A stretch of DNA of 64,000 nucleotides from the NCBI RefSeq assembly GCF_036588685.1, contig NC_086376.1, positions 58,241,166 to 58,305,165 of the forward strand, written 5' to 3'. The position numbers and the translations under genes are program-made. A model generated the notes under the pieces. That model was not told the DNA's origin. It did not search any database and worked only from the letters and a program-made list of their open reading frames with translations. This document shows positions 25,601-36,870 of this stretch, piece by piece (within the stretch, counting starts at the first letter, position 1; every line of letters starts with the position of its first letter). The DNA is from Mytilus trossulus (Eukaryota; Mollusca; Bivalvia; Mytilida; Mytilidae).

Positions 25601-28600
25601 TATCTTTTGGGATATTTTTGTTGGGTTAAAACCCTGGCTCATATCTTATTACTAATATCAAGACCACAAAATGAGTCAATTTTGTCAGTGCTACAGTTTT
25701 GCACAAAAGAGAAAGGTTTAAGCATCAATGCAGATGTGTAAGACAGAATTTAAAAATAAACAGACGAATTACTTATAAAAAATAGAATATTACGGTTACA
25801 TTATGGAATCAAAAGGTATAGAATATGATAAAAATATCGTTGTGGATATCTGGAACACAATCCGAATTTTAAAAAAAATGTGAAACAATACGAATCAAGC
25901 CAGATCAACTTTTTCTCATCTTGTGGTTCACATAATGTTGTGAAAACTACAAGATAAGAAAAGGAATGAGGGTCTTCTAATAAGACGTACATATTGCACT
26001 TTAAAGCGAGAAATAACATGATGATACCTATACACTGTTTCATTTTAACATATATAAAATTTTAACAGCCACCCCATGTACAACCGAACCTTGTTTGAAT
26101 AATGGTACCTGTACAGTTGTAGAGGAGTCCTATATTTGTGTTTGCCCTGATATATATGGTGGAACGACATGTGCAGGTCAGAATTTTATGTTTTTTACAT
26201 AATATATTTTGTTTAAGATTAAACATGCATAATAGAGTTTGGTTTTAAATCAAATCAACGTCTCTTTAACATATATGTTTACATTTAGTTCCTTGTTGGT
26301 ATTTGAGGTTCTTGAACTTTGAAAGATTTTTTGTTTTCAAAATTAATTTTTTTCGTGAGCCTCATAACTTTTTTTCCCGAGTGTGATTACTACATTATTC
26401 TTTTTCCCTTGTTTCGTCAAATATTACCGAAACGGCGGGTGCCACGCGTGACTAAGTATCATCTTATTCTCCTGGAGAACTTGAAATTACCCCAAATTTT
26501 GCTTGGGTTTGTGTTGCTTGTTTTCTATGTTGTGTGCTGTGTGTTTCTGTTTGTCTGTTTTTCTTTTTCATCCATGGTGTTGTCAGTTTATAATCGACTT
26601 ATGATTAAGGTATCGTGAATAAGTTGTCATGCGCTTTTCAAATCGTTATAAATGGGGAATATTTTTATCGTGTCATTCTAGTTATCGTTCTTTTAGTTGG
26701 GAAAGATAAAAAAAAATAACACGAATTTTGATGTTTCACAAAGCGAACATTTTCTTCTGGCTAGTATATTAACTATAGAAAAAAACAAGAAAAATCATTT
26801 TTTCATCATTCCATAAATAATATATAGACGACAATAAAAAAAAATCATAGTATCATTGCCGCGATAACACTACTAGAAGACTTCAAAGGGTAACAATAAG
26901 CAAACTAGACATTACGTCAATGAATGCTTTAAATTATCCATACAAATAGCCTATTTATTAGCACTAATGTGAAATATTCTTAATAAGACAATTTTTATAA
27001 AAAAAATATGACACGATTAATGGTTAAAAAAAAGGTTCTAAAATTAATTTGATTATTCATTTTAAAATCAGAAAACCCTTGATTTGTATCCCTTTCATAA
27101 ATTTCTTAGATTTGAACATCGGTATACTACTTTTGGAACTTTATTCCACATGTACAAGTATGACCTTTTGTTTCAGATAGAAAAATAAAAGACTGCAATG
27201 ACCTGCCCCTAAATAGTAGTAGTGGAGTGTATACACTTTACCTAGATAATAATATGGAAATATCAGTATTCTGTGAAATGTCTGTAGACGATGGAGGATG
27301 GACAGTAAGCAAAATTCTTTATAATGAACATTGGTCGGGAAGCCATTTTGCCTTCACAATAAACATTGATTAAGACTACATTGTCTTATCAACTTATCAC
27401 TGCTACACTCTTTACACAATTATTTTTTTTATGAAATATCTGTTATAACATCAACGTTAACAATTTTCTCATCAGATGCGCATTTTAACAGTAAATATTT
27501 CAAAATTTAATACTTGAAAAGTTTATAAACCACAAAGGACACACAAGAAAAGCAAGGTTTTTGCTCAAATAATCAATGTGGTTCAAGAACCTGCAATAAA
27601 TCAATTTTGAATAAATTATTTTGAATTGACTTTTTTTCAGGTTGTACAAAGAAGATTAGATGGAAAAACGAATTTCCTAAGGTTTTGGGACGACTACAAA
27701 ATTGGTTTTGGTAACCTCACTGGTGAACATTGGTTAGGTAGTTTATATACTATCAAGATAATGGAATTCTTATACTGTTAGTCCCGGAGCTTGTAAACAG
27801 CTCATGAGTCATTATTCATAGCAACTACTGGGCTCATGATACCCTCAGGACTAACAGTTAAAAGCCTTAAATTGATAAATTGTTTTAATTGTAACACTAT
27901 TTTGTTCGTACCGCAAAAATGATGAAATGGTACGAGATGAATATATTGAGGGACAAAACATACCTTTGAGAAGAACTGCACGAATTGTAACAACAAATAA
28001 CATGAAAACGATATCGCAAAAAGGCTACACTTTTTATTATGTAACATTGGGTTGATTATGTTTTAGTTCATAAAAAATGAATAGCCAACGTAGATACAAG
28101 TAGGTTGTCTTAGGGGGGATAAATCCTACATTTTAAAAAAAATCACTCTGATTCAAACAAAACATTCTCTGAAACTGGCATTTTCATGATGCATCGATAA
28201 TGTATTTTTTTACGGTTGAAGGACGTGTTTTCCAACAAACAATCACTTTTCCCATCGGATTGAACTGTGGTCCTCCTCTTGTCGACTATTTCCTTTATTC
28301 ATTGGGGTGGGTTCATAAAGGAACTTCTTAATGAGAAAGAAAAGAAGTTAGCAGTATCCTTTAACTTTACTTTCCCCTATATAGATAATGTTCTCTCAAT
28401 TAATATTTCAAAATTTGTTGACAATTTTGAACGGTTCTACCCATCGAACTTGAGATAAAGGATTCAACAGTTACAGTTAAGTCTGCCTCATATCTTGATC
28501 TCTGGACAACAAATAAAAATTGAAAATGATGGTGGGTTGGAAAAAAATCATTACGATAAAAGAACTTGCCATTTCCATGCAGCAACCTTCCAATAGCGCC

Positions 28601-31600
28601 CGCATAAAATTTCGTCCCCTTTTGACGAATTTGGCCTACCGAATTAGATTTATTGCCGGGTTTGTAAAAACATGATCAACATGACACATATGTAGCAGGA
28701 TCTGATGACCTTTCTCGAGCAGAAACATCACCCCATTTTTTGGTGGGGTTCGTGTTGCTCAGTTTTATATGTTGTGTTTTAGTAACTATTATTTACCTAC
28801 TGTTAAATTGTTCCTCGCCCTGCTCGTCCGAACTTATAAGTATCTAATAGACTAATACTTAAATTCAATAGGCTATACACAAGACAAACAAAGATATAGT
28901 ATTAGGTGCTCGCAGTAACATATTGTTTTCTCTTTCGATACAATATTTCATTTTACTTTATGTTACAGATTTCTTCAATTCAAACAACATATGAATACAC
29001 GACATTTGTTCTCTTTCGCATCGTTTCTTTTTGCTCGGCTAATACATCCAACGCCTATATGTACAATAAACATTGAGGCAATTGTAAATATACCAATGTG
29101 ACCAACTTCTTTTCGACGCAACTGCGAGCATCGTCGATACTATAGATTTAAATGCCAAACTTTATATAGTACCATTAAACCCCACACGTAGAAACCGACA
29201 AAACTTTCCTCGTGCCTTAGGCACTTAACATCAAACTTTAAAGATAGTACATTTTATTTTCCACTTATGACTTTGAATATATCTCTGGTGTCGTTGCATC
29301 TCTTCAAGATTTGACGATTTTTTTTATAAACTCTCTATTCTTTCTGATAACCAACATGTCAACGAATGAAAAAATAATCAAATATGATATCAACAAGGAT
29401 CTGAAATTAATGAGATACAGATTTTTTAAAAAAACGGTCTACTACACATTTAAATATTAGACATACATTTTATGTTACAAGTACTTATTTTGTTTTAGGT
29501 AATGACCATCTTCATTACATCTTGCTACAAAATGCTTACAAAGTTCGATTTGATCTCGAAGACTTTAATGGAAATACAGCGTATGCTTTATATAATACTT
29601 TCAATGTCAGCAACGAGGAAAGTGGCTACACATTGAGTATATCTGGTTACAGTGGAACTGCTGGTAAGATAGTAGCATGCCGCTGTACACTAGTCATAAA
29701 TCGATTATACTGATTCAAAGCCGGGTCACAAACCAAAAGTGAGGGAAACACAATCAATCATAAAAGGACATTACAGCTCTTCTATAACATGCAAAACAAA
29801 ATTTTGATCAACTTGCGTTCTATATTTGCTTGGATGTTTGAAAACAATAGATAGGCGGAGTTTCAATTTATACTGGAATTTAATTGGACTTGAAGTGAAA
29901 TTAATGTTTATTCCAGTATATAGTACAAACTACCTACCTGTTGTTTACAAACAACCAAAAAAATATAGCAAGCAAGTTGATCAATGGTTTGCTTTGCATG
30001 CTTTTATAGAAGAACTGTAAAAGGGTGTCCGAATTACAAAAAGTCGAAAAGAAACAATCAACCATGCATGGTCTCGCTAATGTGTATCATCATTTCGTGT
30101 GCAATTTAGTATAGACGATATCTAATTAAACATTGAGATGGCCTCTGAAAACTGACGACGGTCAAATGACCCGATATAAACATAGATATCACTGTATTAG
30201 AATGCGATCACGTACAACTGGATTTTTCAAGGACGTTTTGATTTTATATTATAAGTTAAATGGATTATAGCTCTTTATCTTTTATTTAAGCTTTGGATTT
30301 CAAATATTTTGGCCACGAGCATCACTGAAGAGACATGTATTGTCGAAATGCGCATCTGGTGCAAGAAAATTGGTACCGTTAATTTTATTAAACATATCGC
30401 CTCTCCCTTGTTGCACTTTAAGTATTAACACTCGTTTTTTTAAACACTCCTAGTGCAGGCGAAACCCATCTCTAGCTAGAGTTACATTGAAGGTCACATA
30501 AATAAAGGCAATAGTAGTATAATGCTGTTCGAAAGTAAAACATCAATTGAGAGAAATTTAATTCAGGTTACAATCTTAAACCGAGGGAAACACTTCAACT
30601 ATAAGGGGGAAACAACGAAACAACAGAGACACTGAAGTGCAACAAAAAACAAAAGATAATGCAACACACACAGAAACTATAAGATAACGTACTAAATTAT
30701 AATCCTGGTACCTATAACAACTGCCATTTTCCTAACTGAATACCGATGCAATGAGGTTAAACTTAACTTTTAATTTGCAAGTAAATAATACATCAGCGAT
30801 GATTTATTTTTTTTAGTTTATTTAACAAATTTGGGCCAAAGTAACTTCTTATAACGTAATATTTTTCAAGTTCTGCTTTTATAACTTCTTCAAACAAAAA
30901 ACAATTGGTTTTTTTTCTGTTTTTGTTTTGTATAAATAGTTATCAAAAGTACCATGAATATAATTTAGTATGCCAGACGCGCGATTCGTCTTCATAAGTG
31001 ACACTCATATCAAAATAGTTATACCTTAAGCCAAACAAGTACAAAGTTTAAGAGCATTCAAGATCCAAAATTCCAAGAAGTTGTGCCAAATATGGCTAAG
31101 GTAATCTATACCTGGGATAAGAAAATCCTTAGTTTTTCCGAAAAATTCAAAGTTTTGTTAACAAGAAATTTATAAAAATGACCACATAATTGATATTAAT
31201 GTCAACACCGAAGTACTGACTACTGGTGATACCCTCGGGGACGAAACGTCCATCAGCAGTGGCATCGACCGTATAAATCGTAGCCAAATCCCCTTTAAGT
31301 ATCTCATAGATTTTGTCAACTGATAGTCGATAACAACACTTAACGGTACAAGTTGTAACAATTTTCTGACAGCTTATTTTATGTTGATTACTCGAAGGAT
31401 ACGTTTTGATATTGGTCGATGTTCTTGAATATATCATACAATCTTAGTCATATCTTAAAACAAAATGCCTACTAACTTCAATTTGATCACTAAGACTTAT
31501 ATGAAATATTGGTGGAACATTAATATTAAACAACAACAACAACAACAAACAAAATCATAATTCGATGAATTTAAAAAAAAAAAAAGATTAACGGTACCGG

Positions 31601-31988
31601 TGCGCATTTCGACAATTTATGTATATTCGGGGCAATAATATTTGAAAATTTCAAACCTTATACAAATGTTTATGTTTATCGGGTGAAATTTCAATTTGAA
31701 CTTATTATTCTCCTGCATAGTATTTATGTTTCAACAGGTGATTCTATGAAAGATTCCCAAGGTAACACTCATGACAATTTCATGTTTACCACTATTGACA
31801 GAGATAACGATGTAACCAGTAGTAATTGTGCTATTAATAAATTGAGCCCCTGGTGGCATGCTAGATGTACGTGGTCAAATATCAACGGACTTTATCTCGA
31901 AGGTTCTAGTGAAACCAACATGCATTGGAATAGCTGGAAAGGAAAATCTGGGCTCAAAACGACCAGAATGATGTTCAAGCCGAGTTGA
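22554..31988 (+). CDS. Membrane-anchored EGF-fibrinogen-related protein (FREP-like lectin), 8 coding exons, 339 aa
   Basis: Eight exons (22554-22692, 24203-24226, 24922-25029, 26069-26176, 27177-27304, 27641-27737, 29499-29663, 31738-31988) join in one frame of 1020 nt, all with AG/GT borders. The protein has a basic cytosolic N-terminus (residues 1-20), one hydrophobic segment (about 21-40, type II signal anchor), two six-cysteine EGF modules (55-90 and 91-126) and a fibrinogen-related domain (about 131-339). That domain has the four expected cysteines (133, 159, 287, 300), a GGW motif at 166-168, a DRDND calcium-site motif at 277-281, a WW pair at 295-296 and SNINGLY at 303-309. By family knowledge such domains bind acetylated sugars on microbes or act in cell adhesion; here the domain would face outside the cell. 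ATG 22554 has G at -3 and G at +4. Molluscan FREP with EGF modules is the best reading; a tenascin- or ficolin-like adhesion protein is the alternative. Confidence 0.9.
24203..24226 (+). CDS. FREP-like gene, coding exon 2: 24-nt microexon
   Basis: Acceptor TTTATATTTCAG and donor AAAG/GTAAGA enclose only 24 nt, phase 1 on both sides. It encodes residues 47-54 (EDCSLQNK), a short linker with one cysteine between the membrane anchor and the first EGF module. Exon 1 also joins exon 3 in frame, so skipping is possible. The strong splice sites and kept phase support it being real. Confidence 0.7.
24368..24482 (+). repeat. GGAATGTGTCAAAGAGACAAC dispersed family, FREP intron 2
   Basis: GGAAATGGGGAATGTGTC, AAAGAGACAACAACCCGACC and GAGAAATTCCCGCACC. 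Diverged copies lie at 16305-16440 and 20103-20215. Confidence 0.5.
24922..25029 (+). CDS. FREP-like gene, coding exon 3: first EGF module
   Basis: 108 nt, phase 1-1. It encodes residues 55-90 with six cysteines at 58, 63, 69, 78, 80 and 89 and the late GYMGTHC motif of an EGF-like fold. One exon equals one module. There is no calcium-binding D-x-D/N-E start, so it is probably a non-calcium EGF. Confidence 0.9.
26069..26176 (+). CDS. FREP-like gene, coding exon 4: second EGF module
   Basis: 108 nt, phase 1-1, the same length as exon 3. It encodes residues 91-126 with cysteines at 94, 99, 105, 114, 116 and 125, and the motifs CLNNGTC and CPDIYGGTTC. Equal length and phase suggest it arose with exon 3 by module duplication. 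Confidence 0.9.
26450..26618 (+). repeat. Retroelement 3' UTR family fragment in FREP intron 4
   Basis: GTGTTGCTTGTTTTCTATG, GTTTCTGTTTGTCTG and CATCCATGGTGTTGTCAG. A shorter related piece lies at 24280-24350 in intron 2. Confidence 0.5.
27177..27304 (+). CDS. FREP-like gene, coding exon 5: start of the fibrinogen-related domain
   Basis: 128 nt, enters in phase 1 and leaves in phase 0 (GGATGGACA/GTAAGC). Residues 127-169 include the domain-opening DCNDL (132-136), SGVYTL (142-147), VFCEM (157-161) and DDGGWT (164-169). Confidence 0.9.
27641..27737 (+). CDS. FREP-like gene, coding exon 6: fibrinogen-related domain
   Basis: 97 nt, phase 0 in and phase 1 out. It starts VVQRRLDG (170-177) and continues with a FW-DYK-GFGNLTGEHWLG stretch, the family's central motif. 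The acceptor is a strong TTTTTTTCAG. Confidence 0.9.
28260..28790 (+). pseudogene. Retroelement remnant in FREP intron 6: RT end plus 3' UTR
   Basis: An RT-like stretch (KELLNEKEKKLAVSFNFTF, then YIDN where YxDD is expected) runs to 28458. It is followed by ASYLDL in a shifted frame and by a 3' tail matching other copies (GTTCGTGTTGCTCAGTTTTA). It is in the sense orientation relative to the gene. The lost second aspartate, stops and frameshifts make it dead. Confidence 0.6.
29499..29663 (+). CDS. FREP-like gene, coding exon 7: fibrinogen-related domain
   Basis: 165 nt, phase 1-1. Residues 202-256 include the RFDLEDFNGNTAYALY motif and the GYTLSISGYSGTAG turn that normally precedes the calcium site. 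The donor is GCTG/GTAAGA. Confidence 0.9.
30319..30362 (+). ncRNA. Hammerhead ribozyme-like motif, subfamily B, in FREP intron 7 (sense)
   Basis: Stem I GCATCA/TGGTGC has six pairs; the core is CTGAAGA; stem II GAC/GTC has a 7-nt loop; then GAAA, stem III AT/AT closed by GCGC, and triplet ATC, cut after 30356. It differs from subfamily A by paired changes in each stem. It lies on the transcribed strand of the FREP-like gene. Confidence 0.7.
30500..30740 (+). repeat. AAATCCGGGTTACAAAC family copy in FREP intron 7
   Basis: AATGCTGTTCGAAAG, ACCGAGGGAAACACTTCAAC and CAACACACACAGAAAC. It contains an internal AAATTATAATCCTGGTACC word that is otherwise the 3' flank of the hammerhead repeats. Confidence 0.5.
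30935..31290 (-). repeat. Long copy of the retrozyme-like repeat, minus strand, in FREP intron 7
   Basis: Read on the minus strand it starts with GGTCGATGCC, continues with the CCCCGAGGGTATCACCAG box and TACTTCGGTGTTGACA, and ends with a decayed hammerhead at 30970-31007 (CTTATGA core, stem II loop lost) followed by GGTACTTTTGATAACTATT. Predicted inactive. Confidence 0.6.
31526..31551 (+). repeat. (AAC)n microsatellite in FREP intron 7
   Basis: About seven AAC/ACA triplets. Confidence 0.8.
31738..31988 (+). CDS. FREP-like gene, coding exon 8: C-terminal end of the fibrinogen-related domain, stop TGA
   Basis: 251 nt, acceptor TTTCAACAG, ends in TGA at 31986-31988. Residues 257-339 include the DRDND calcium site, NCA, a WW pair, RC-WSNINGLY and the closing WNSWKG...LKTTRMMFKP. 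In sugar-binding relatives the region around the last cysteine forms the acetyl-group pocket; here it reads RCTWSN. Confidence 0.92.
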
Positions 31989-32233
31989 TATAATTGTATA
32001 ATTGTAATGTATGACTGGTGAAGTGCAAATTTGAACCAAAAAGCTATGTTTCTTCAGATTGAACATGTTAATTTTTTCGAACATTTACACTAAAATCAAT
32101 TTCCGAGATTAAAATCGAAATGAATTGGTGCAGTCAAAATATGACAATAATTTAAACTAGTTGCAAGGATTAGAAATAACAGAAAACAGTTTTTTCCTAA
32201 AATATAAAAACAATAGTTGTCGATGTAAAACTT

Positions 32234-32239
32234 AATAAA
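32234..32239 (+). terminator. Candidate polyadenylation signal of the FREP-like gene
   Basis: AATAAA lies 246 nt after the stop codon, the first canonical signal seen downstream. Confidence 0.45.
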
Positions 32240-32984
32240 TATACATAGAAAGCAGATAAATACTGTTGAGTAATAAGATATTTAACCAAGTAAAGAGGAA
32301 ACTGATTTGTCTTAGTGGCAGTATATATACAATATATTAATATAAACATCGTTACGAAAAATGTGTGCAACTGAATACCATAAGAGGTTAAATTTCTTCG
32401 TAATTATTTCTTATCCTCGGAGAAATGCAATGTTCATATTATTTCCTTACTGCGTCCAGTTTATCTACGAATTTTGTGAAGTTGAGAGAGAAAAGGTTGT
32501 TTTTAAAGAGAATGGCAGGCTTAATAAAGTTATACGGAAGCACTACCGAAACTGTACTAAATCAGTTTTACGGCGTCATCGCTTTTTTTTTATTAATAGA
32601 TACGATTTGTAGGTGTCTCAACTGACAAGCAAAATGTCTTTAAACTTTAATGTATATTGATTTGCATTTATAGCAGCCAGGAGATGCTTATCCTGTCTAA
32701 ACAGGTTGGTTTGCTGATGTTTGAGTCATACAATTCCATCAGTTTTTTGGGTTTTTTTCTCCATTTGTCTCTTCTTAATCGGTTTGCGAGATTTAAACAA
32801 CAGTAAACTACTCTTAAATTGATTCAATGAAAGTATACTTTCTCATGAGTTGATAACCTGCTGCCAATACAATGACAAAAAAGACCAAAAGACAAGACAC
32901 TATACAAAAAACATTGAATCTAAAGATTGAGCAACTGAACACGATTCCACCAAAAACTGGGTTGATCGGATGTGCTACGGAATG

Positions 32985-33065
32985 GTAGGCAGATCAAACT
33001 CCATCATGTGACACCATCTGTGTTGTCCAAATAAGTTCAAACACGTTGATAAGTCTAATTCGGTT
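32985..33065 (-). repeat. Retroelement 3' UTR family, short diverged fragment
   Basis: CATCATGTGACACCATCTGTG and GTCTAATTCGGTTGGT match the order near 58990-59060. Confidence 0.4.
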
Positions 33066-34356
33066 GGTAAATACATGAATCGAATAGATAACAACTGTCA
33101 CATTCCTGACTTGATACACTTGTTTGACAGTCTGATTTTTATTCTGCATTATGTGCATCTTTTTATTGCCATCATGAAAAAAACGGCCTATATCAATCTT
33201 TGTCGATTATTTGATGTCGGGTATGTTAGTTCTACTAAACGTAACTTTCCTCAGTTTTCTAACGTTCACAATTTTAATGTGTCCGTGTGGTATATTTCAC
33301 TTTGTTTCATGATAACCCTTGCCCTTGGGATACATATTGCTGATATTATTCTATACCACATCCTCATACCCTTCCATCGATAAAAACTGTCCAGTGTGTG
33401 AAATTGCAGATTCTACGGTGCTGGCAGAAGCTTTTGTCAGTTGATCAAGTCATTCACATAATTTTTCGTTGATAAAACGTTTTTGCATTACTGACAATGA
33501 CCACCATGAAAAAAAACCAGATTAAATCCATCATTTTCTACATAAGAGGAACATGGCAGTTGTGTGTTATCCATTTTTTTGATGTATTTGAGCTTTTGAT
33601 TTTGCCATTTAATTAGGCTTTCCATTTTGAATTTTCCTCGGAGTTCAGTATTTTGGCATTTCATTTCTTCTCCTCCTTTTAAACCAGAATGGTATTCAAG
33701 CATATCCAAGTGTTATTATATTCATATGTAAATGGTCAATATATATTTATAGACTAATGTCCAATATCACATTGCTACACAATTTTCTGTAGTTTGAAAT
33801 GCATTTATGTCAAAATCACCAAAAACAATGATTTTGAAGTAACGATTAGTGAAAGCTTCGAAGCAAATTGTAATGTAGATTCAAAGTTTTAAATGCAAAA
33901 TAACAATTAACAATACATTTTATGCAGATGTGACTGACTTAAATGTAGGTCCTAAGAGCTCATCACCCTCCCTTTAGACTAATTTGTCGATTCCCCGCAG
34001 TATGTTAGACTGACTCGGCTAATATAATGGGGACTAGTTCGTTTGAAGATCAGCAATATAGTTAAGTTGGTATTGTTTATCCATCAGGAAGACTGCTCAA
34101 AATAAGTATTCCTCTCATGATATATTCATAATTGTATGCTTCAATATTTATTTTAAATCACTTATGACATTATAAACACTTGGTAAATATATGTAGGTAG
34201 AATTTGCAAATATTAAATTTGACACTGATACTCGAAATATCAAGAAAAACTACAGATCATTGTGTGTGCAGATTTTATTATGCCTAGATATTTGATTGAT
34301 TTAATATTGAAATCTATTTTTAACAACTGTCGTATTCAGATATGGGATATGGTACT

Positions 34357-34437
34357 TCCGAGATTACTCTGACGTCCAACGGACAAGGCCCCAGCTTGTC
34401 TGGCGAAACAGCTGTTGGACGTCAGAGTAATATCGGA
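34357..34437. repeat. 81-bp palindrome
   Basis: TCCGAGATTACTCTGACGTC at the left mirrors GACGTCAGAGTAATATCGGA at the right with a short GC-richer loop. Confidence 0.55.
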
Positions 34438-34440
34438 CTA

Positions 34441-34790
34441 GTGATATGGTTGCCAATGAGACAACACTCCATCAAATTTCAAATGTAGTGGATGTAAGTA
34501 ATTATAGGCAACCGTACGACCTTCAGATGCGACAAACCTAAACCGTTTAATAGGCTATTTAAAAGACCCCGACATGAAAAATAGGAAAAAAATACCTGAG
34601 AATATAAAAGGCCTAATCTGTAACAAAACGAATTAGCGAATCAGATTCTGTGATAATCACAAACATAAACGAACGACAACAATGGAAACTACAGGCTCCT
34701 GACCTGGGACGGGCACGTAAGGTGTTTGGCAGGGTTTATCATATTTGAATGCGCCGACCTTCCCCTATCCAGGGACAGTGCTTTTTGATT
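34441..34790 (-). repeat. Diverged copy of the GCCAATGAGACAACT family
   Basis: Contains TTGCCAATGAGACAACACTC, CAACCGTACGACCTTCA and CAGGCTCCTGACCTGGGAC. It directly follows the palindrome at 34357-34437. Confidence 0.6.
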
Positions 34791-34834
34791 TTGTCTCCAT
34801 TGAAAATTGTCTTCTGTGTGTTTAATGTGTTTTC

Positions 34835-35055
34835 CTAAAGTATTGGGTATTCACTTATTTTCGTGGGTAATAATTCTCGTGGATTGTTGAAAACTTGCAT
34901 TTTCGTGGATATCTAAGTTTGTGGTTTTGCAAAAGTCTTCATAAACCCTTAACGAAAATATGTAATTCATTGAATTTTTAATTTCTTGGTTTACCTGTAA
35001 CCACGAAATTCAAGGAAATTGATATCCAACGAATAATAATGAATCCACAGTATCT
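34835..35055. mobile_element. MITE-like element with imperfect inverted ends
   Basis: The left end has TATTCACTTATTTTCGTGG; the right end has the mirror words around CCACGAAATT and AATAATGAATCCACAGTA. Several TTCGTGG words recur inside. No coding capacity. Confidence 0.45.
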
Positions 35056-35149
35056 ATGGAAATAATGTGCATAGTGTATAAATGCTTTGTGTAGAAAATA
35101 AGATCACAAAAATACTGAACTCCGAGGAAAATTTAAAACGAAAATACTC

Positions 35150-36770
35150 TAATCAAACACATTTTTGTCATTCAACTTGTTAAATGTTTTCCGGGATTTC
35201 AATCTGATTGAAATAAAAATCATGTGTCTTAGCTAGGAACACAGGTGCTTTTGGTCAGATTTCCAGATTTTTATATATATTACTTGTGAATACATTTTAA
35301 AAACAAACTTTATATATAATATATTTAGTTTATAAAATCAACCTGTACGTCATTTGAATCTGATTGATAGGTGTCTCATTTGTAAGCGAATCACATTTTT
35401 TATTTGTAAATTAAATGAATTAATTCAATCAGTCCGATAAATGGTATCATCACTTTGCTCTATGTTGACTAATGGAAGCGTTTGGAAACGGATCTTTATT
35501 TGAGGACGAATTTGTTTAATGATCCTTATGTTAATATGTAGGTGTTCACGTGAAAAACTTATAATAAAATCTATATAGAGGTGCTATTTTAAACATATTA
35601 TTATAGGTCATTCAACTGGAAACACTCCATTAAAGTTTAAAATAACTGTCGGAAATTTGGAAGGGAAATTTCAAATATTTTATACTATTTATGGCCAGGA
35701 TTGAACCTTCGTAATATGTCACTTGGAAAACAATACAATACACTTATGAAATATACACACAAAGTCCGGGAAAGTTTTACTTCAGGGTAGACATATTAAA
35801 TTCATAACCAATAATAATGAATAATATAGGAAGTAGATATAAAGGTGTATACTGTGTCGCGGTCAGGATTACCTACATATAAACATGTGTATTTGATGTA
35901 CAACGATGTAGATGTGTTGTGACAACAAGGACCAAACAAAGGTTAGTATCTAATTTTACTATTTTATCTTTAAAATCATGGTCAAAAAAGTGTGAAATAT
36001 TCAGGGTTAAATAATTCATATTAAGTGTTTTACAATGTACTTCATGCGACCTACATTTTATTGATAAGTTCATTTTCAAGTGGTATACTTGTATTTGTAT
36101 TGTCATTTTCTTTTTCTCGTGCCCTTTCATATGAAGAGTTTTATAAAATTATGTTAATTTCACGAAAATATCTCTTCGTGACGGTTATGTACGTTGTAGA
36201 TAAAGCTTAAATAATTATTGCTGATTTCAAGCTTCTTTTTATTTTTTGCATTTGACCAACACAAACGATAGACATTACAGTTGCTGTACAAAAAAAAAAT
36301 ACAATTTAGTGTGACTTTTTGGTACTTGGTACCTTTGATAACTATTTGACTCGGAAGAAACCAAATACTAACCTAGATGTTTCATTGTCTGATTTTTAAA
36401 CTTCAAATGCATTTGAGATACTTGTATTTTTTAAAACCTTGTTGCAATGTTACAACCTTTCTTTCATTTTGAGTATATCAAGAGGTCTAGCAAGTTTTCC
36501 AAAAAGCGGGTCCGGTCCATCCTATGAAATGCCTTAACATGGTGTATGTTTTCTCCAATCGAGATAACATAGATTATGAGTTAATCTAGTACCTACAAAT
36601 GTTGGCTGTCATCATGACTATTGAGTTTTCTGTGCTCATAATGTTTTCAAAAAGCTCAAAAAGTTAAATACGTTTTAAAGCATAAACATATTTTTTGCAA
36701 GGTATAAAACCAAATTAATTGCAAGTTTGGATAAAGAGAAATGTAGACTATACCGGATCTGTTCCTTATT
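35150..36770. other. No gene seen between the FREP-like and PGRP-S genes
   Basis: AT-rich, short chance ORFs only. No recognisable third gene lies in the 32.3-37.3 kb interval. Confidence 0.45.
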
Positions 36771-36778
36771 TCTTTTTA

Positions 36779-36870
36779 GTTCAATCATATAAGGATAAGG
36801 AAATACGGTATAAATGCAACCAAACTTTCGTTCAATCATATAAGGATAAGTAAATATGGTATAATTGCCT
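36779..36870 (+). repeat. Short direct duplication of about 50 bp
   Basis: GTTCAATCATATAAGGATAA followed by GGAAATACGGTATAA, then again with minor changes. Confidence 0.6.

Noticed and set aside
31147..31437. 96-codon minus-strand ORF in FREP intron 7
   Set aside because: It lies within the minus-strand retrozyme-like repeat; repeat words explain the open frame.
31683..31737. ATG upstream of FREP exon 8 in frame, as an alternative start
   Set aside because: The TTTCAACAG acceptor and frame continuity from exon 7 make this intronic; a start here would give only half a fibrinogen domain.
33075..33383. 102-codon hydrophobic ORF
   Set aside because: AT-rich composition gives hydrophobic residues by chance; no motif, and retroelement debris lies directly upstream.
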